The position numbers were made by a program, and so were the translations under genes. This document shows, piece after piece, positions 7,701 to 15,133 of a DNA stretch of 36,156 nucleotides. The notes below the pieces were generated by a model. It was not told the DNA's origin. It searched no databases and was given only the letters and a program-made list of their open reading frames with translations. The stretch spans positions 1 to 36,156 of the forward strand of contig SCQH01000033.1 in assembly GCA_004321925.1 (NCBI GenBank), read 5' to 3'. The first letter of the stretch is position 1. Each line of letters begins with the position of its first letter. This DNA is from Nitrospirota bacterium. GTDB taxonomy: Bacteria; Nitrospirota; Thermodesulfovibrionia; Thermodesulfovibrionales; UBA6898.

Positions 7701-10700
7701 CGAGGATCATTCTTTTTGTGTCTTCGAAGGTCAGATTTGTCACGCGTGAACTCTGCAGTTTCGCGATCTCTCTCCTCGTCTTTGTCAGTTCCTCAAAGAG
7801 CGTCTTGATCTCAGAATCTCCCGATTCAACGACCGCGGCTATATGCCTTCCCTGTGCCTCCATGACAGCGCCCTTCCACTGCAGCCAGGCATTGAGCGTT
7901 GTTTCGACAGCCTGCGCATCGGCTGACAGATACGCAGCCGAATGGCTCAGGAACGTATACATGGACCTTTCCGTTTCCTTCATATAATTGAGTTTTTCCC
8001 TTTCGGACAAAAGGAGAAATACGTTTTCGCGTTTCCCCCCTTCATTCTGCATGAAACGCCGGAAGAAGAGATGACTGTCGCTATGCCTGCCCTGAAAGGC
8101 ATTGAGGAGGGCCAGTTTCTCGGCAGTCGAAGCCACCCTGGGGTGACCCTCGCCAAAGGCAGCCAGACGGGCCGCATATGCCTTCTGCAGGTAATGGCCT
8201 GAGGTCTCATACCTCCCCGCAGCCAGGTACAAAGCTCCGAGATTATGCAGGCTGTCTGCGACAAAAGGCGCCCCCTGATCGTAGACTTTTTCCCTGATCT
8301 CAAGCGCTGTCCTGAATTTCTGCTCAGCCTCCTGAAATTTTCCGGCAGTCATCGAAAGACCCGCAAGGGTATCGAGGCTCTCAGCAATGTCCGGATGATA
8401 CCTGCCGAAGGCCTTCTCACGTATCTCAAGCGCCCTGAGATAGTTTGTCTCAGCGTCCTTCACAGCCCCCCGTGCCTGATACAGGGAACCCAGAAGACTC
8501 AGTGTTTTGGCCACCTCAAGATGGTCTCTGCCGAGACTTTTTTCCTGGATCTCGAGCGCCTTTTTATATTCCTGCTCAGCCTCCGCAGCCCTGCCGCTGC
8601 TCTTGTAGAGCGCCGCCAGGGCAATACGGGTTTCGGCGACAGAAGGATGCTCCTTTGATAGGAGCTTTTCCCGTATCCCGAGAACCCGCTTGCTGAGAGG
8701 TTCGGCCTCGGCGTATAAACCTTTGGCAATATTGAGCTCGGCCAGTACCTCCATACTTCTGGCGGTCTGCAGGTGCCCGCTGCCGAGCTTCTCCTGGTTG
8801 ATCCTCAGCGCCCTCCCGACAAGCTTCTCCGCATCCTCGTATCTGCCCATATCCAGATACAGGCCCGCAAGTGAGGTCATGACCCGGGCTGTTCCCGGGT
8901 GCTCCCCTCCCCGAGCCTTTTCCATTATATCTATCGCTTTTTTGTAAAGGACCTCTGCGTCGCGGTATTTCCCCATCTCCTCGTACAGCGCAGCAAAGGC
9001 ACCGAGATTTGCCGCATATCTCGGGTGTTCCGCGCCCAGGAGCTTCCCGCTTATCTTCATGGACCTTGAGAGGAGCTGCTCAGCCTCAGTATACCGACCC
9101 AGCGTCATATACAGATGGGCCAGGCCGCTCATGCCGGATGCAATATCCTGATGTTCAGGGACGAGCATCTTCTGTCTGATCTCAAGACCCTTCTTCAGAT
9201 CGGCTTCCGCCTCAGCATATTTTCCTTTTGCAGCATACATAAGCCCAAGGGAGGTAAGGCTCTGGGCAATAAGGGGGTGGTCGCTGCCAAATACGGCCTG
9301 GCGGATCCTCAGGGCCTCTCTGAATGAGGACTCTGCCTCGGCAAGCCTTCCTGTCGAACGGTATATACTGCCGAGAAGCTGAAGGCTTTCAGCCACAGAG
9401 GGATGATCTTTTCCGGCCATGGACTCCCTGTCTCCGAGCGCCTGCCTGCAGGACTGCTCCGCCTTTTCATAATCACCAAGGGAGCTCTGGACTTCGGCAA
9501 GGGTATGAAGACTGGCGGATATATCGGGATGTCCCCGGTCAAAAGCCTTCCGGAAGATCGCCAGTGCCTCAGAGGCCATTTTCTGGGCCTCCGCATATTT
9601 CGCCATTGACCGGTACAGATTGGCAAGCGACCTGAGTGAAGCGGCAGCCTCCGGGTGGTCCTGGCCAAACTTCTCACGTCTGATCTCAAGGGCCTTTTTG
9701 TGAAGCTGTTCAGCTTCGCTCTGGTTACCCATAGCCTCCTGAAATTCGGCAAGATCGCTCAGGCTCGAGGCGTACTCGGGATGCCCGGCCCCCAGTGCCG
9801 CTTCTCTTATCTGCAGCGCCCGTTTCAGCAGGGGCTCGGCCTCGTTATACCTGCCCGAAGCCAGGTAAACATTGGCAAGCAGGCTGATGACAGAAGCAAT
9901 ATCACGGTGATCAGAATTCAGGTGTTTTTCCATTATACCAAGGGCCTTTTCACCGATCTTCCCGGCCTCCTGGTACTTCCCCAGCAGAACCAGCAGATCT
10001 CCCAGGGCTGAGAGACTCTGCGCAACAGAGAGATGTTCCTGGCCCAATGCGGCCTGTCTGATGTCAAGCGCCTTTGAATAGTGCTGTTTCGCTTCCCCAT
10101 ACTTCCCCTTGGCAGCAGAGATGCGGCCCAGCAGCATAAGGTTCTCCGAGATCGCTATCTGATTGGCGGCCGGTTTCTTCTCGAGAATGCTTAAGGCCTT
10201 CTTGCACAGGGGTTCTGCCTTGACCAGATCGCCCCGCTGGAAGGCCACCTCGGCCCGGATCTGCATGGTTTTTGCCGCTGACGGGATCTCAAAATCCCTT
10301 CTTTTCTGCATGATCTCATCGGCGCGGGTCAGTAAACCCTCAACCATATCATATTTCGATATGTTCAGATAGAGTTCAGCAAGGGCATTGAGAGACCTGA
10401 TAATACTGGGGTGGTCCCTGCCAAGCCGTTTTTCGCGTATCGTGAGCGACTGCAGGTAAAGAGACTCGGCTTCCTGATACCTGCCCATGGTCTCATACAG
10501 CTCAGCAATAGTAGCAAGGTTTCCTGCAAGCGATGAATGGTCTTTCCCCAGTGCCTTTTCGCGGATCGAAATTGCCCTCCGGTAAAGGGCTTCGGCATCA
10601 CCATACCTGCCGGTCCTGCGATACACGGAGGCAAGCCTGCTCAGGCCTGCCGCAATTTCGGCATTGTCAGGGTCGAGGTTCTTCTCCCTGATCTCGAGGG

Positions 10701-11364
10701 CCTTCCTGTATTGTTCCTCTGCTGCCGCGTAGTTATTTTTGGCAGATGACAGCGTGCCCAGGCACGAAAGGGCAGATGCCATGGATAAGACGGCTGAATC
10801 TCCCCTGGCAGCGCTTATATCCAGTGCGGTCTTGCAGTACCTTTCAGCATCGTCGTGCCTCCTGAGCGAAATGGCGATCCTGCCGAGAAGGGTCAGGCTC
10901 TCGGCAACAGACTGATGGTCCTTGCCCAGGGCCTTCTCACGTATGCCCCAGGCCCTTTTGGCGTAAGACTCTGCTGCAGAATAGTCGCCCCTTGAGAGAT
11001 GGATCCTGGAATAAAGGTGGAGGCCATCAGCTATATGAGGATCGTCTCTTCCCAAAAGGCGATTTTGTATCTCCAGGGCCTTCGCCACGCTTGCCGAGGC
11101 TTCGTCGAACCTTTCCTCAAAATAAAGCTTCGCAGCCTCATTCATGAGCAGGTCAGCAGCAGGGAGGTCATTTTCAGCAGCAGAAACAGCAGAGGCAAAT
11201 AAAGAGACAAGAAGCAGTGACACAATCAGGTAACGTGCATTTATTTTTCCTGTAAGGCGGCCAGTATCTCCCCCCGTCTGCTGGGGAGAGATACTGGCCG
11301 CGAAAGAACGCCGACAAAACTTCAGATCAGATTCGGACAAGCAGCGGCCTGCGGTTAACGGCAA
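6361..11364 (-). CDS. Exported TPR-CHAT (caspase-like) protein with 24 tandem TPRs
   Basis: A giant protein (1667 codons from the first possible TTG start). The C-terminal ~430 residues are a CHAT domain, the caspase-like cysteine protease fold. Its catalytic histidine is in HLATHGYF (codon 6844-6846) and its cysteine in LSACETGVG (codon 6628-6630), both intact. Before it are 24 consecutive tetratricopeptide repeats, each exactly 42 residues (pattern LxxLAxLYxxxGRYxEAExLxxRALxIREKxLGxDHPxxA), the kinesin-light-chain-like TPR type; a 25th is degenerate. The stretch RYLIVSLLLVSLFASAVSA ahead of the repeats is a strong signal peptide, so the protein should act in the periplasm or outside. No ATG/GTG/TTG lies at a natural position for that signal peptide: the annotated start is TTG at 11364, but an ATA at 11244 behind AGGA fits better. 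Substrate unknown. Confidence 0.9.
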   Translation of the reverse strand: MPLTAGRCLSESDLKFCRRSFAASISPQQTGGDTGRLTGKINARYLIVSLLLVSLFASAVSAAENDLPAADLLMNEAAKLYFEERFDEASASVAKALEIQNRLLGRDDPHIADGLHLYSRIHLSRGDYSAAESYAKRAWGIREKALGKDHQSVAESLTLLGRIAISLRRHDDAERYCKTALDISAARGDSAVLSMASALSCLGTLSSAKNNYAAAEEQYRKALEIREKNLDPDNAEIAAGLSRLASVYRRTGRYGDAEALYRRAISIREKALGKDHSSLAGNLATIAELYETMGRYQEAESLYLQSLTIREKRLGRDHPSIIRSLNALAELYLNISKYDMVEGLLTRADEIMQKRRDFEIPSAAKTMQIRAEVAFQRGDLVKAEPLCKKALSILEKKPAANQIAISENLMLLGRISAAKGKYGEAKQHYSKALDIRQAALGQEHLSVAQSLSALGDLLVLLGKYQEAGKIGEKALGIMEKHLNSDHRDIASVISLLANVYLASGRYNEAEPLLKRALQIREAALGAGHPEYASSLSDLAEFQEAMGNQSEAEQLHKKALEIRREKFGQDHPEAAASLRSLANLYRSMAKYAEAQKMASEALAIFRKAFDRGHPDISASLHTLAEVQSSLGDYEKAEQSCRQALGDRESMAGKDHPSVAESLQLLGSIYRSTGRLAEAESSFREALRIRQAVFGSDHPLIAQSLTSLGLMYAAKGKYAEAEADLKKGLEIRQKMLVPEHQDIASGMSGLAHLYMTLGRYTEAEQLLSRSMKISGKLLGAEHPRYAANLGAFAALYEEMGKYRDAEVLYKKAIDIMEKARGGEHPGTARVMTSLAGLYLDMGRYEDAEKLVGRALRINQEKLGSGHLQTARSMEVLAELNIAKGLYAEAEPLSKRVLGIREKLLSKEHPSVAETRIALAALYKSSGRAAEAEQEYKKALEIQEKSLGRDHLEVAKTLSLLGSLYQARGAVKDAETNYLRALEIREKAFGRYHPDIAESLDTLAGLSMTAGKFQEAEQKFRTALEIREKVYDQGAPFVADSLHNLGALYLAAGRYETSGHYLQKAYAARLAAFGEGHPRVASTAEKLALLNAFQGRHSDSHLFFRRFMQNEGGKRENVFLLLSEREKLNYMKETERSMYTFLSHSAAYLSADAQAVETTLNAWLQWKGAVMEAQGRHIAAVVESGDSEIKTLFEELTKTRREIAKLQSSRVTNLTFEDTKRMILENERLKESLEAALSAKSADFAVDKRSGRADASRISGIFPPGSVYLDFARIGTFDFQEKKWKEPRYLVFILNPGEISPAQLIDLGPADIIEKHIQTYLKAMNAARNAYVPNRKLLDREAAEIYRLILNPLEQHLSGKQHLYVSPDGMLNLIPVEILLNAQNEYAIEKYRISYISAGRDFVRFEATAPRSGQGAAVIIADPDYDLGLAVKVRGADKATGAETETHVIPKGSDLAFFARLPHTKSEANTIQDILTRRMKLTVKNYQSEKAVESVLLTAGSPRILHLATHGYFISRADPLKTADTSGSDHLLFKDNPMLRSGIALAGINLSLREGKDEGVMSAEKVMGLRLSGTDLVVLSACETGVGDVQSGEGVFGLKRAFILSGSKAVILSLWSVPSKETMELMTGFYGLMAEGKSKAEALRQAKLEIMKKKPNPFYWGAFILVGNPN
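11257..11301 (-). promoter_or_regulatory. Long perfect hairpin ahead of the TPR-CHAT signal peptide
   Basis: A 14-bp perfect inverted repeat (arms 11257-11270 and 11288-11301, GCGGCCAGTATCTC and its complement) is extended by an inner CCCC/GGGG. There is no T run on either side, so it does not look like an ordinary rho-independent terminator. It lies between the upstream gene's stop (11355) and the likely translation start near 11244, placing it in the mRNA leader if the ATA start is right. Possible roles are attenuation, mRNA stability or processing. Confidence 0.6.
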
Positions 11365-11891
11365 ACCCAGTCCCCATGCCTGTTGAGCCGCCAGAAGCAG
11401 TCGTAGAACCTGTCATGATGACGGCGCTCATAATAATGATGCCCGCCATAATAACCATGCCCATGCCCCCACCGGTCGCGGTGGCCGCGATGATGCCTCA
11501 CTTCAGCAACTTCCGGGGCATCCTTTATCTTCGCTATCAACGCCAGCAGCTCCGCATCATCAGCAGCGAATTCCTTTGCCTTGGCAAGCAGAGACTCACG
11601 GTCGTACTGGGCTCCGTCTTTGCTCTTTTCATCCTTAATGCCCTTGAAAGGCAGATCATCCAGGATCTTGACCGCACTGAGCATTATGATCGGGTCCTTC
11701 TCTGCCTCGCCGTAGGAGATCACCCTCAGTAAAAGGTTTGCCTTTTTTTGCAGTTCAGATCTATGCTTTTTCTCGACGACCATAACGCCTTCTTTTTTTG
11801 AATCATCCTTCTTCTCCTCAGCCCATGCTCCGTTGAAACTAACGGCAACCACAAAAACAAGCATCATGACAAACCAGAATGTTTTTTTCAT
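11355..11891 (-). CDS. Small exported His-rich protein upstream of TPR-CHAT
   Basis: A 178-residue protein I do not recognise. The ATG at 11891 is chosen because AGGAG sits about 8 nt upstream and it opens a signal peptide (MKKTFWFVMMLVFVVAVS, likely cleavage after NGAWA); the open frame continues upstream to 12122 but without coding character. The mature part has a charged N-terminal stretch, a helical middle (residues ~45-125, DPIIMLSAVKIL and DDAELLALIAKI), and a His/Tyr/Gly-rich tail (HHRGHRDRWGHGHGYYGGHH) that could bind metal, ending with two cysteines (YDCFWRLNRHGDWVC). It is immediately upstream of, and co-oriented with, the TPR-CHAT gene, so the two probably form an operon. It could be a partner, inhibitor or substrate of the CHAT protease; that is speculation. 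Confidence 0.75.
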   Translation of the reverse strand: MKKTFWFVMMLVFVVAVSFNGAWAEEKKDDSKKEGVMVVEKKHRSELQKKANLLLRVISYGEAEKDPIIMLSAVKILDDLPFKGIKDEKSKDGAQYDRESLLAKAKEFAADDAELLALIAKIKDAPEVAEVRHHRGHRDRWGHGHGYYGGHHYYERRHHDRFYDCFWRLNRHGDWVCR

Positions 11892-12080
11892 CTGCCATCT
11901 CCTTTTGATAGATATCATGACCGGCTCACATTTCAGATCATTTGCAGTACGTCCCTGCCCATCGGTTCCCTTCTCGGTGATCACCTCCCCATACTCTAAA
12001 ATAAAAAATCCGGGACAATCTGTTGCTTCATGAAAATGACGCTGCCTGTAATGGCTCACCATACTGCGGTTTGTAATAAG

Positions 12081-12116
12081 AAAATACCATAAAAAAGTAA
12101 CCATTTCAATCGTCAA
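12081..12116 (-). promoter_or_regulatory. Candidate promoter for His-rich/TPR-CHAT genes
   Basis: TTGAAA (12104-12109) and TATTTT (12081-12086) are 17 nt apart on the minus strand; an alternative pair TTGACG/TATGGT overlaps it. It is the only reasonable promoter seen upstream of 11891. Confidence 0.35.
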
Positions 12117-12207
12117 ATTCATTTACATTTATTATCGGATTGATAATATTACTTCACGCATTCTCATGAGAGGTCAAGAAGCCTCACCGGGAGCCTCATG
12201 GATATGT

Positions 12208-12213
12208 TATACT
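12208..12213 (+). promoter_or_regulatory. -10 element of ssrA
   Basis: TATACT lies 14 nt before the mature 5' end of tmRNA, consistent with a short pre-tmRNA leader removed by RNase P. No clear -35 box is visible at 17 nt. Confidence 0.45.
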
Positions 12214-12227
12214 TAAACATAGACCGT

Positions 12228-12573
12228 GGGGGCGAAAGGGCTCGACGGGGGTTATGAGGCATATGTGGCATGTCGTGGCTCCATCACCACGTTAAAAGGT
12301 GGAAAAAAACACAAACGCCAACAACGAACTGGCACTCGCTGCTTAACTAAGCAGCTCGTCACTTTTGGATCGCCTGTGTCCGGGAGATGACGACAATGCA
12401 GCAGGCTGGCTGTCAGACCTGCCCCTGATCTGACGGCGAGACTAAGGGGGATTGGCCCTTAAAGAGTATGTCTGTTGACGCTTTAAGTGCTGAAAACCAA
12501 AAAACAGACTAAACATGTAGAAGCATATGTGTAGTACCTTCGGACCGGGGTTCGATTCCCCGCGCCTCCACCA
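12228..12573 (+). ncRNA. ssrA: Transfer-messenger RNA (tmRNA)
   Basis: A one-piece tmRNA of 346 nt that rescues stalled ribosomes together with SmpB. The 5' end GGGGGCG (12228-12234) pairs with CGCCTCC before the encoded CCA end (12571-12573), giving a 7-bp acceptor stem with a G-U at the third pair, the alanyl-tRNA synthetase identity element. The 3' part contains the T-arm GGGGTTCGATTCCCC. The tag reading frame reads A-N-N-E-L-A-L-A-A then TAA (12317-12346), ending in the LAA-type degron used by ClpXP. The stop codon sits inside a GCTGCTTA/TAAGCAGC hairpin just as in other tmRNAs. The exact resume codon is inferred. It lies 83 nt upstream of an amidase gene and about 8.4 kb from smpB. Confidence 0.97.
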
Positions 12574-12656
12574 AATCAGTCCTCTGCCGGTAATATGTCC
12601 GTCTGCCCTTTCTTCTCTTGCAAAAGACCCTTCAGATATGGAGAATGTATAGAGTC

Positions 12657-13736
12657 ATGAAAATTTTTTTTCCGGTTATTGTTGTCCTGATGCTCGCCTC
12701 GTCGCTCTCTGCCGAAAAACCGGCAGAGGTCCTGATGCGTTACGGGAGACAGGAAAACAGCATACGCATTGTGCTTGAGGCAGGCGATGATCAGATCAGG
12801 AATGCCAGCACCATAACCTCCCTGCTTGCGGTCAAGATCGAGTTCCCGTCGGCCTTCGAGCTGAAGAAGCAGAAGGACTTCCTCTTTGAGACATCCCAGA
12901 AGGACCGTTTTCTGACGATCAGCCTGAAGGACATCACTGATGTCAAGACCTATAAGCTCACCTCGCCCTCCCGCATTGTCATCGACCTCAAGACCGCCAC
13001 GAAACCTTCAAAGGAGCTGCCAAAAACAGAGGTGAAGGCCCAGACCGAGGGCGGGCAGCCGACAGCCAAACCGGCCAGGGATGCTGCTCCTCCGGATGCC
13101 CAAAAGCCGGCACCCGGCCTGACACCGGCCCCAAAGACGCCGCTGCCTGCCGGACAGTCCCCTGAAAAAGGCCTGAGACTGAAGGTCTGCGTCATAGATC
13201 CGGGTCACGGCGGCCATGATACGGGAATAATGATCCAGGAGATGAAGGAAAAGGATATGAACCTCGTCATTGCGAAGGACCTTGCGGCCGCACTGGCTAA
13301 AAAAGGGATCACCGCGCATATGACCCGCAGGGTCGACCAGGCTGTTCCCCTGTCCGAGAGGATCAATGTTGCCTCCCTAAAAAAACCTGACCTCCTCCTG
13401 TCGATCCATGCAGGCGCCGCAGAGGGATGGGCTGTCTATACGGCGGTCGCGGAAGACGTTACTGCGGAGGCGGCGATAAAGATGTATGCCGCATCGTCAC
13501 GCCAGGCCAGGCATATTGAAAAAAGCAGGGCTCTGGCAAGGGCGCTGGAGACCGCACTGAAGACCGAGTTCAAGGTCCCGGTAAGGACACGGGAATTACC
13601 CCTTCCTGTCCTGAGTTCCGCGGATGCCACGTCAGTACTGGTTGAATACCCTCTCAGCAGTTCCCCCAATGACCAGAAGATGCGCGACAGGATCGTCAAG
13701 GCCCTGCTCAACGGGATGGCCGGCTATGAACAGTAA
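12657..13736 (+). CDS. N-acetylmuramoyl-L-alanine amidase with AMIN-like domain
   Basis: A 359-residue exported enzyme that cleaves the bond between MurNAc and the stem peptide of peptidoglycan. ATG 12657 is chosen because GGAG lies 10 nt upstream and it opens a signal peptide (IFFPVIVVLMLASSLSA). Residues ~25-120 look like an AMIN domain (ending PSRIVIDL), which targets amidases to the envelope. A Pro/Ala/Lys-rich linker follows, then an Amidase_3 domain with zinc ligands in DPGHGG, EKDMNL and SIHAG and a catalytic glutamate in VLVEYPL. SIHAG replaces the usual SIHAN/SIHAD, and the loop after it is shorter than usual. The stop overlaps the next gene by 11 nt; the operon continues to rph. Confidence 0.88.
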   Translation: MKIFFPVIVVLMLASSLSAEKPAEVLMRYGRQENSIRIVLEAGDDQIRNASTITSLLAVKIEFPSAFELKKQKDFLFETSQKDRFLTISLKDITDVKTYKLTSPSRIVIDLKTATKPSKELPKTEVKAQTEGGQPTAKPARDAAPPDAQKPAPGLTPAPKTPLPAGQSPEKGLRLKVCVIDPGHGGHDTGIMIQEMKEKDMNLVIAKDLAAALAKKGITAHMTRRVDQAVPLSERINVASLKKPDLLLSIHAGAAEGWAVYTAVAEDVTAEAAIKMYAASSRQARHIEKSRALARALETALKTEFKVPVRTRELPLPVLSSADATSVLVEYPLSSSPNDQKMRDRIVKALLNGMAGYEQ

Positions 13737-14325
13737 CCGGTTCTTTCTGTGGGGTTCCGTCGCCCTGCTCCTTGTCGCTGCTTCAGCAGGCGGTTATTAC
13801 TTTTTCCATAACTTCAAGATAACCAAACAGCAGGCGGTCCAGCTCTCTCCTCAGGACCTTGCTCTGCCCGGCCAGACGGACACCACGGTCGTGAAGCTCT
13901 TCTACCCTGCAGGGACACAGCTGGAGATGTCCGAAAAGAGCATCCAGAGGAGATCGGGCAGCGTTGCTGCGGCAGAAGCGATCATCGAGGAATATTTCAA
14001 ACTGACCGTAAACGGAAAGGGATCGGCCATCCCCCGGAATGTCAGGGTCCTGGGCATATACCGGGACCCGAGTCAGGTCCTGTATATAGATCTTTCCGAC
14101 GAGCTCAGAAGAAATTTCCAGGGTGATGCCCTGTCCGAATACCTGCTCATCAGGGGCCTCTATGAAAGCCTGATATCGAACATTTCTGATATTCAGGACG
14201 TGAAGCTTCTGATCGAGGGAAAGGAGCTCGATTCTCTCGGCGGGCATATCTACCTCAAGTTCCCGCTCAGGAACATCGTCTCCTACGATCCGAAAAAGGA
14301 ACCCGCGGTGCCTGATGCGCAGTAA
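13726..14325 (+). CDS. GerMN-domain membrane-anchored protein
   Basis: A 199-residue protein starting at ATG 13726 inside the 3' end of the amidase gene. Residues 6-25 (FFLWGSVALLLVAASAGGYYF) form a membrane anchor or uncleaved signal. The rest fits a single GerMN domain, with VVKLFYP at its start, the LTVNGKGSAIPRNVRVLGIY core and VLYIDLSDEL. GerMN domains occur in sporulation and envelope proteins and are often encoded next to amidases; they are thought to bind cell-wall material. The catalytic role is unknown. The gene overlaps both neighbours (11 nt each), which supports one envelope operon with the amidase and murI. Confidence 0.85.
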   Translation: MNSNRFFLWGSVALLLVAASAGGYYFFHNFKITKQQAVQLSPQDLALPGQTDTTVVKLFYPAGTQLEMSEKSIQRRSGSVAAAEAIIEEYFKLTVNGKGSAIPRNVRVLGIYRDPSQVLYIDLSDELRRNFQGDALSEYLLIRGLYESLISNISDIQDVKLLIEGKELDSLGGHIYLKFPLRNIVSYDPKKEPAVPDAQ

Positions 14326-15130
14326 GGACATGCCCATAGGCATCTTTGATTCAGGTATCGGTGGCCTGACCGTGCTCAAAGAGATCATCAATAAGCTCCC
14401 CGCTGAGAATACCGTCTATCTTGGTGATACGGCGCGCGTCCCGTACGGCATCCGCTCCCCGGAAACGGTCACCCGGTATTCCTTCGAAAATACCCGTTTC
14501 CTTTTTTCGAAACATATCAAGCTCCTTGTTATGGCCTGCAATACCGCGTCATCGATAAGCCTGGATGCGGTCAGGCAGTCTGTCAGCCTTCCTGTCGTGG
14601 GAGTCATCGAGCCGGGGGCGCGGGCAGCGGTCTCGGCGACGCGCAATGGGAAGATCGGGGTGATCGGCACCGACGCCACCGTCCGGAGCAATGCCTATGC
14701 AAACGCGATCCGGGCGCTTGATGCCTCGGCAGAGGTCTTCAGCCTGCCCTGCCCCCTTTTCGTTCCCCTGGTCGAAGAAGGCTGGACAGAGGGCACGGTT
14801 GCGGAACTGACCGCCGGGACCTATCTCAGCGATATCAGGGACAAGGGCATCGATACGCTGGTATTGGGCTGCACGCATTATCCGCTGCTCAAGGCGGTCA
14901 TTTCGAAGACCATGGGGCCCGACGTGAAGCTCATAGACTCGGCCATCGAGACCGCCTTTGCAATACGGGACATCCTTTCTGAACTTTCCTTATTGAGAGC
15001 TGATCAGGCAGCAGGCAGCAGGGAATTTTACGTTACCGACTCACCCGAGAAGTTCGTTGCCGTCGGGGAGCGTTTTTTAGGCAGCAGGATAGACGTTATC
15101 ACCAAGATCGAACTTTCTTCGGAGGTATGA
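14315..15130 (+). CDS. murI: Glutamate racemase
   Basis: A 271-residue cytoplasmic enzyme converting L- to D-glutamate for peptidoglycan stem peptides. The cofactor-independent racemase motifs are intact: FDSGIGGLTVL at the start, one catalytic cysteine in MACNTAS (C75) and the other in LGCTHYP (C186). The start at 14315 overlaps the GerMN gene by 11 nt; an alternative ATG at 14330 (MPIGIFDSG) would give a more typical N-terminus but has its purine-rich AAGGA too close. It belongs with the preceding amidase and GerMN genes in a cell-wall operon. Confidence 0.95.
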   Translation: MRSKDMPIGIFDSGIGGLTVLKEIINKLPAENTVYLGDTARVPYGIRSPETVTRYSFENTRFLFSKHIKLLVMACNTASSISLDAVRQSVSLPVVGVIEPGARAAVSATRNGKIGVIGTDATVRSNAYANAIRALDASAEVFSLPCPLFVPLVEEGWTEGTVAELTAGTYLSDIRDKGIDTLVLGCTHYPLLKAVISKTMGPDVKLIDSAIETAFAIRDILSELSLLRADQAAGSREFYVTDSPEKFVAVGERFLGSRIDVITKIELSSEV

Positions 15131-15133
15131 CCC

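Larger units (their letters stand above)
11892..12227. other. Intergenic region between the His-rich protein gene and ssrA
   Basis: 336 nt holding divergent promoters. On the minus strand two overlapping -35/-10 pairs lie at 12081-12116: TTGAAA-17-TATTTT and TTGACG-19-TATGGT. They would give the His-rich gene a leader of about 190 nt. On the plus strand TATACT (12208-12213) probably serves ssrA. The rest is AT-rich with no gene that I can support. Confidence 0.45.

Noticed and set aside
11892-12122. N-terminal extension of the His-rich protein to 12122
   Set aside because: The extension lacks coding character and would bury the signal peptide; AGGAG and MKKTFWF at 11891 mark the true start.
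12551-12573. ssrA 3' end as an attachment site for an inserted element
   Set aside because: The genes of interest lie 5' of ssrA, no integrase is present, and I found no second copy of the tmRNA 3' end in the window.
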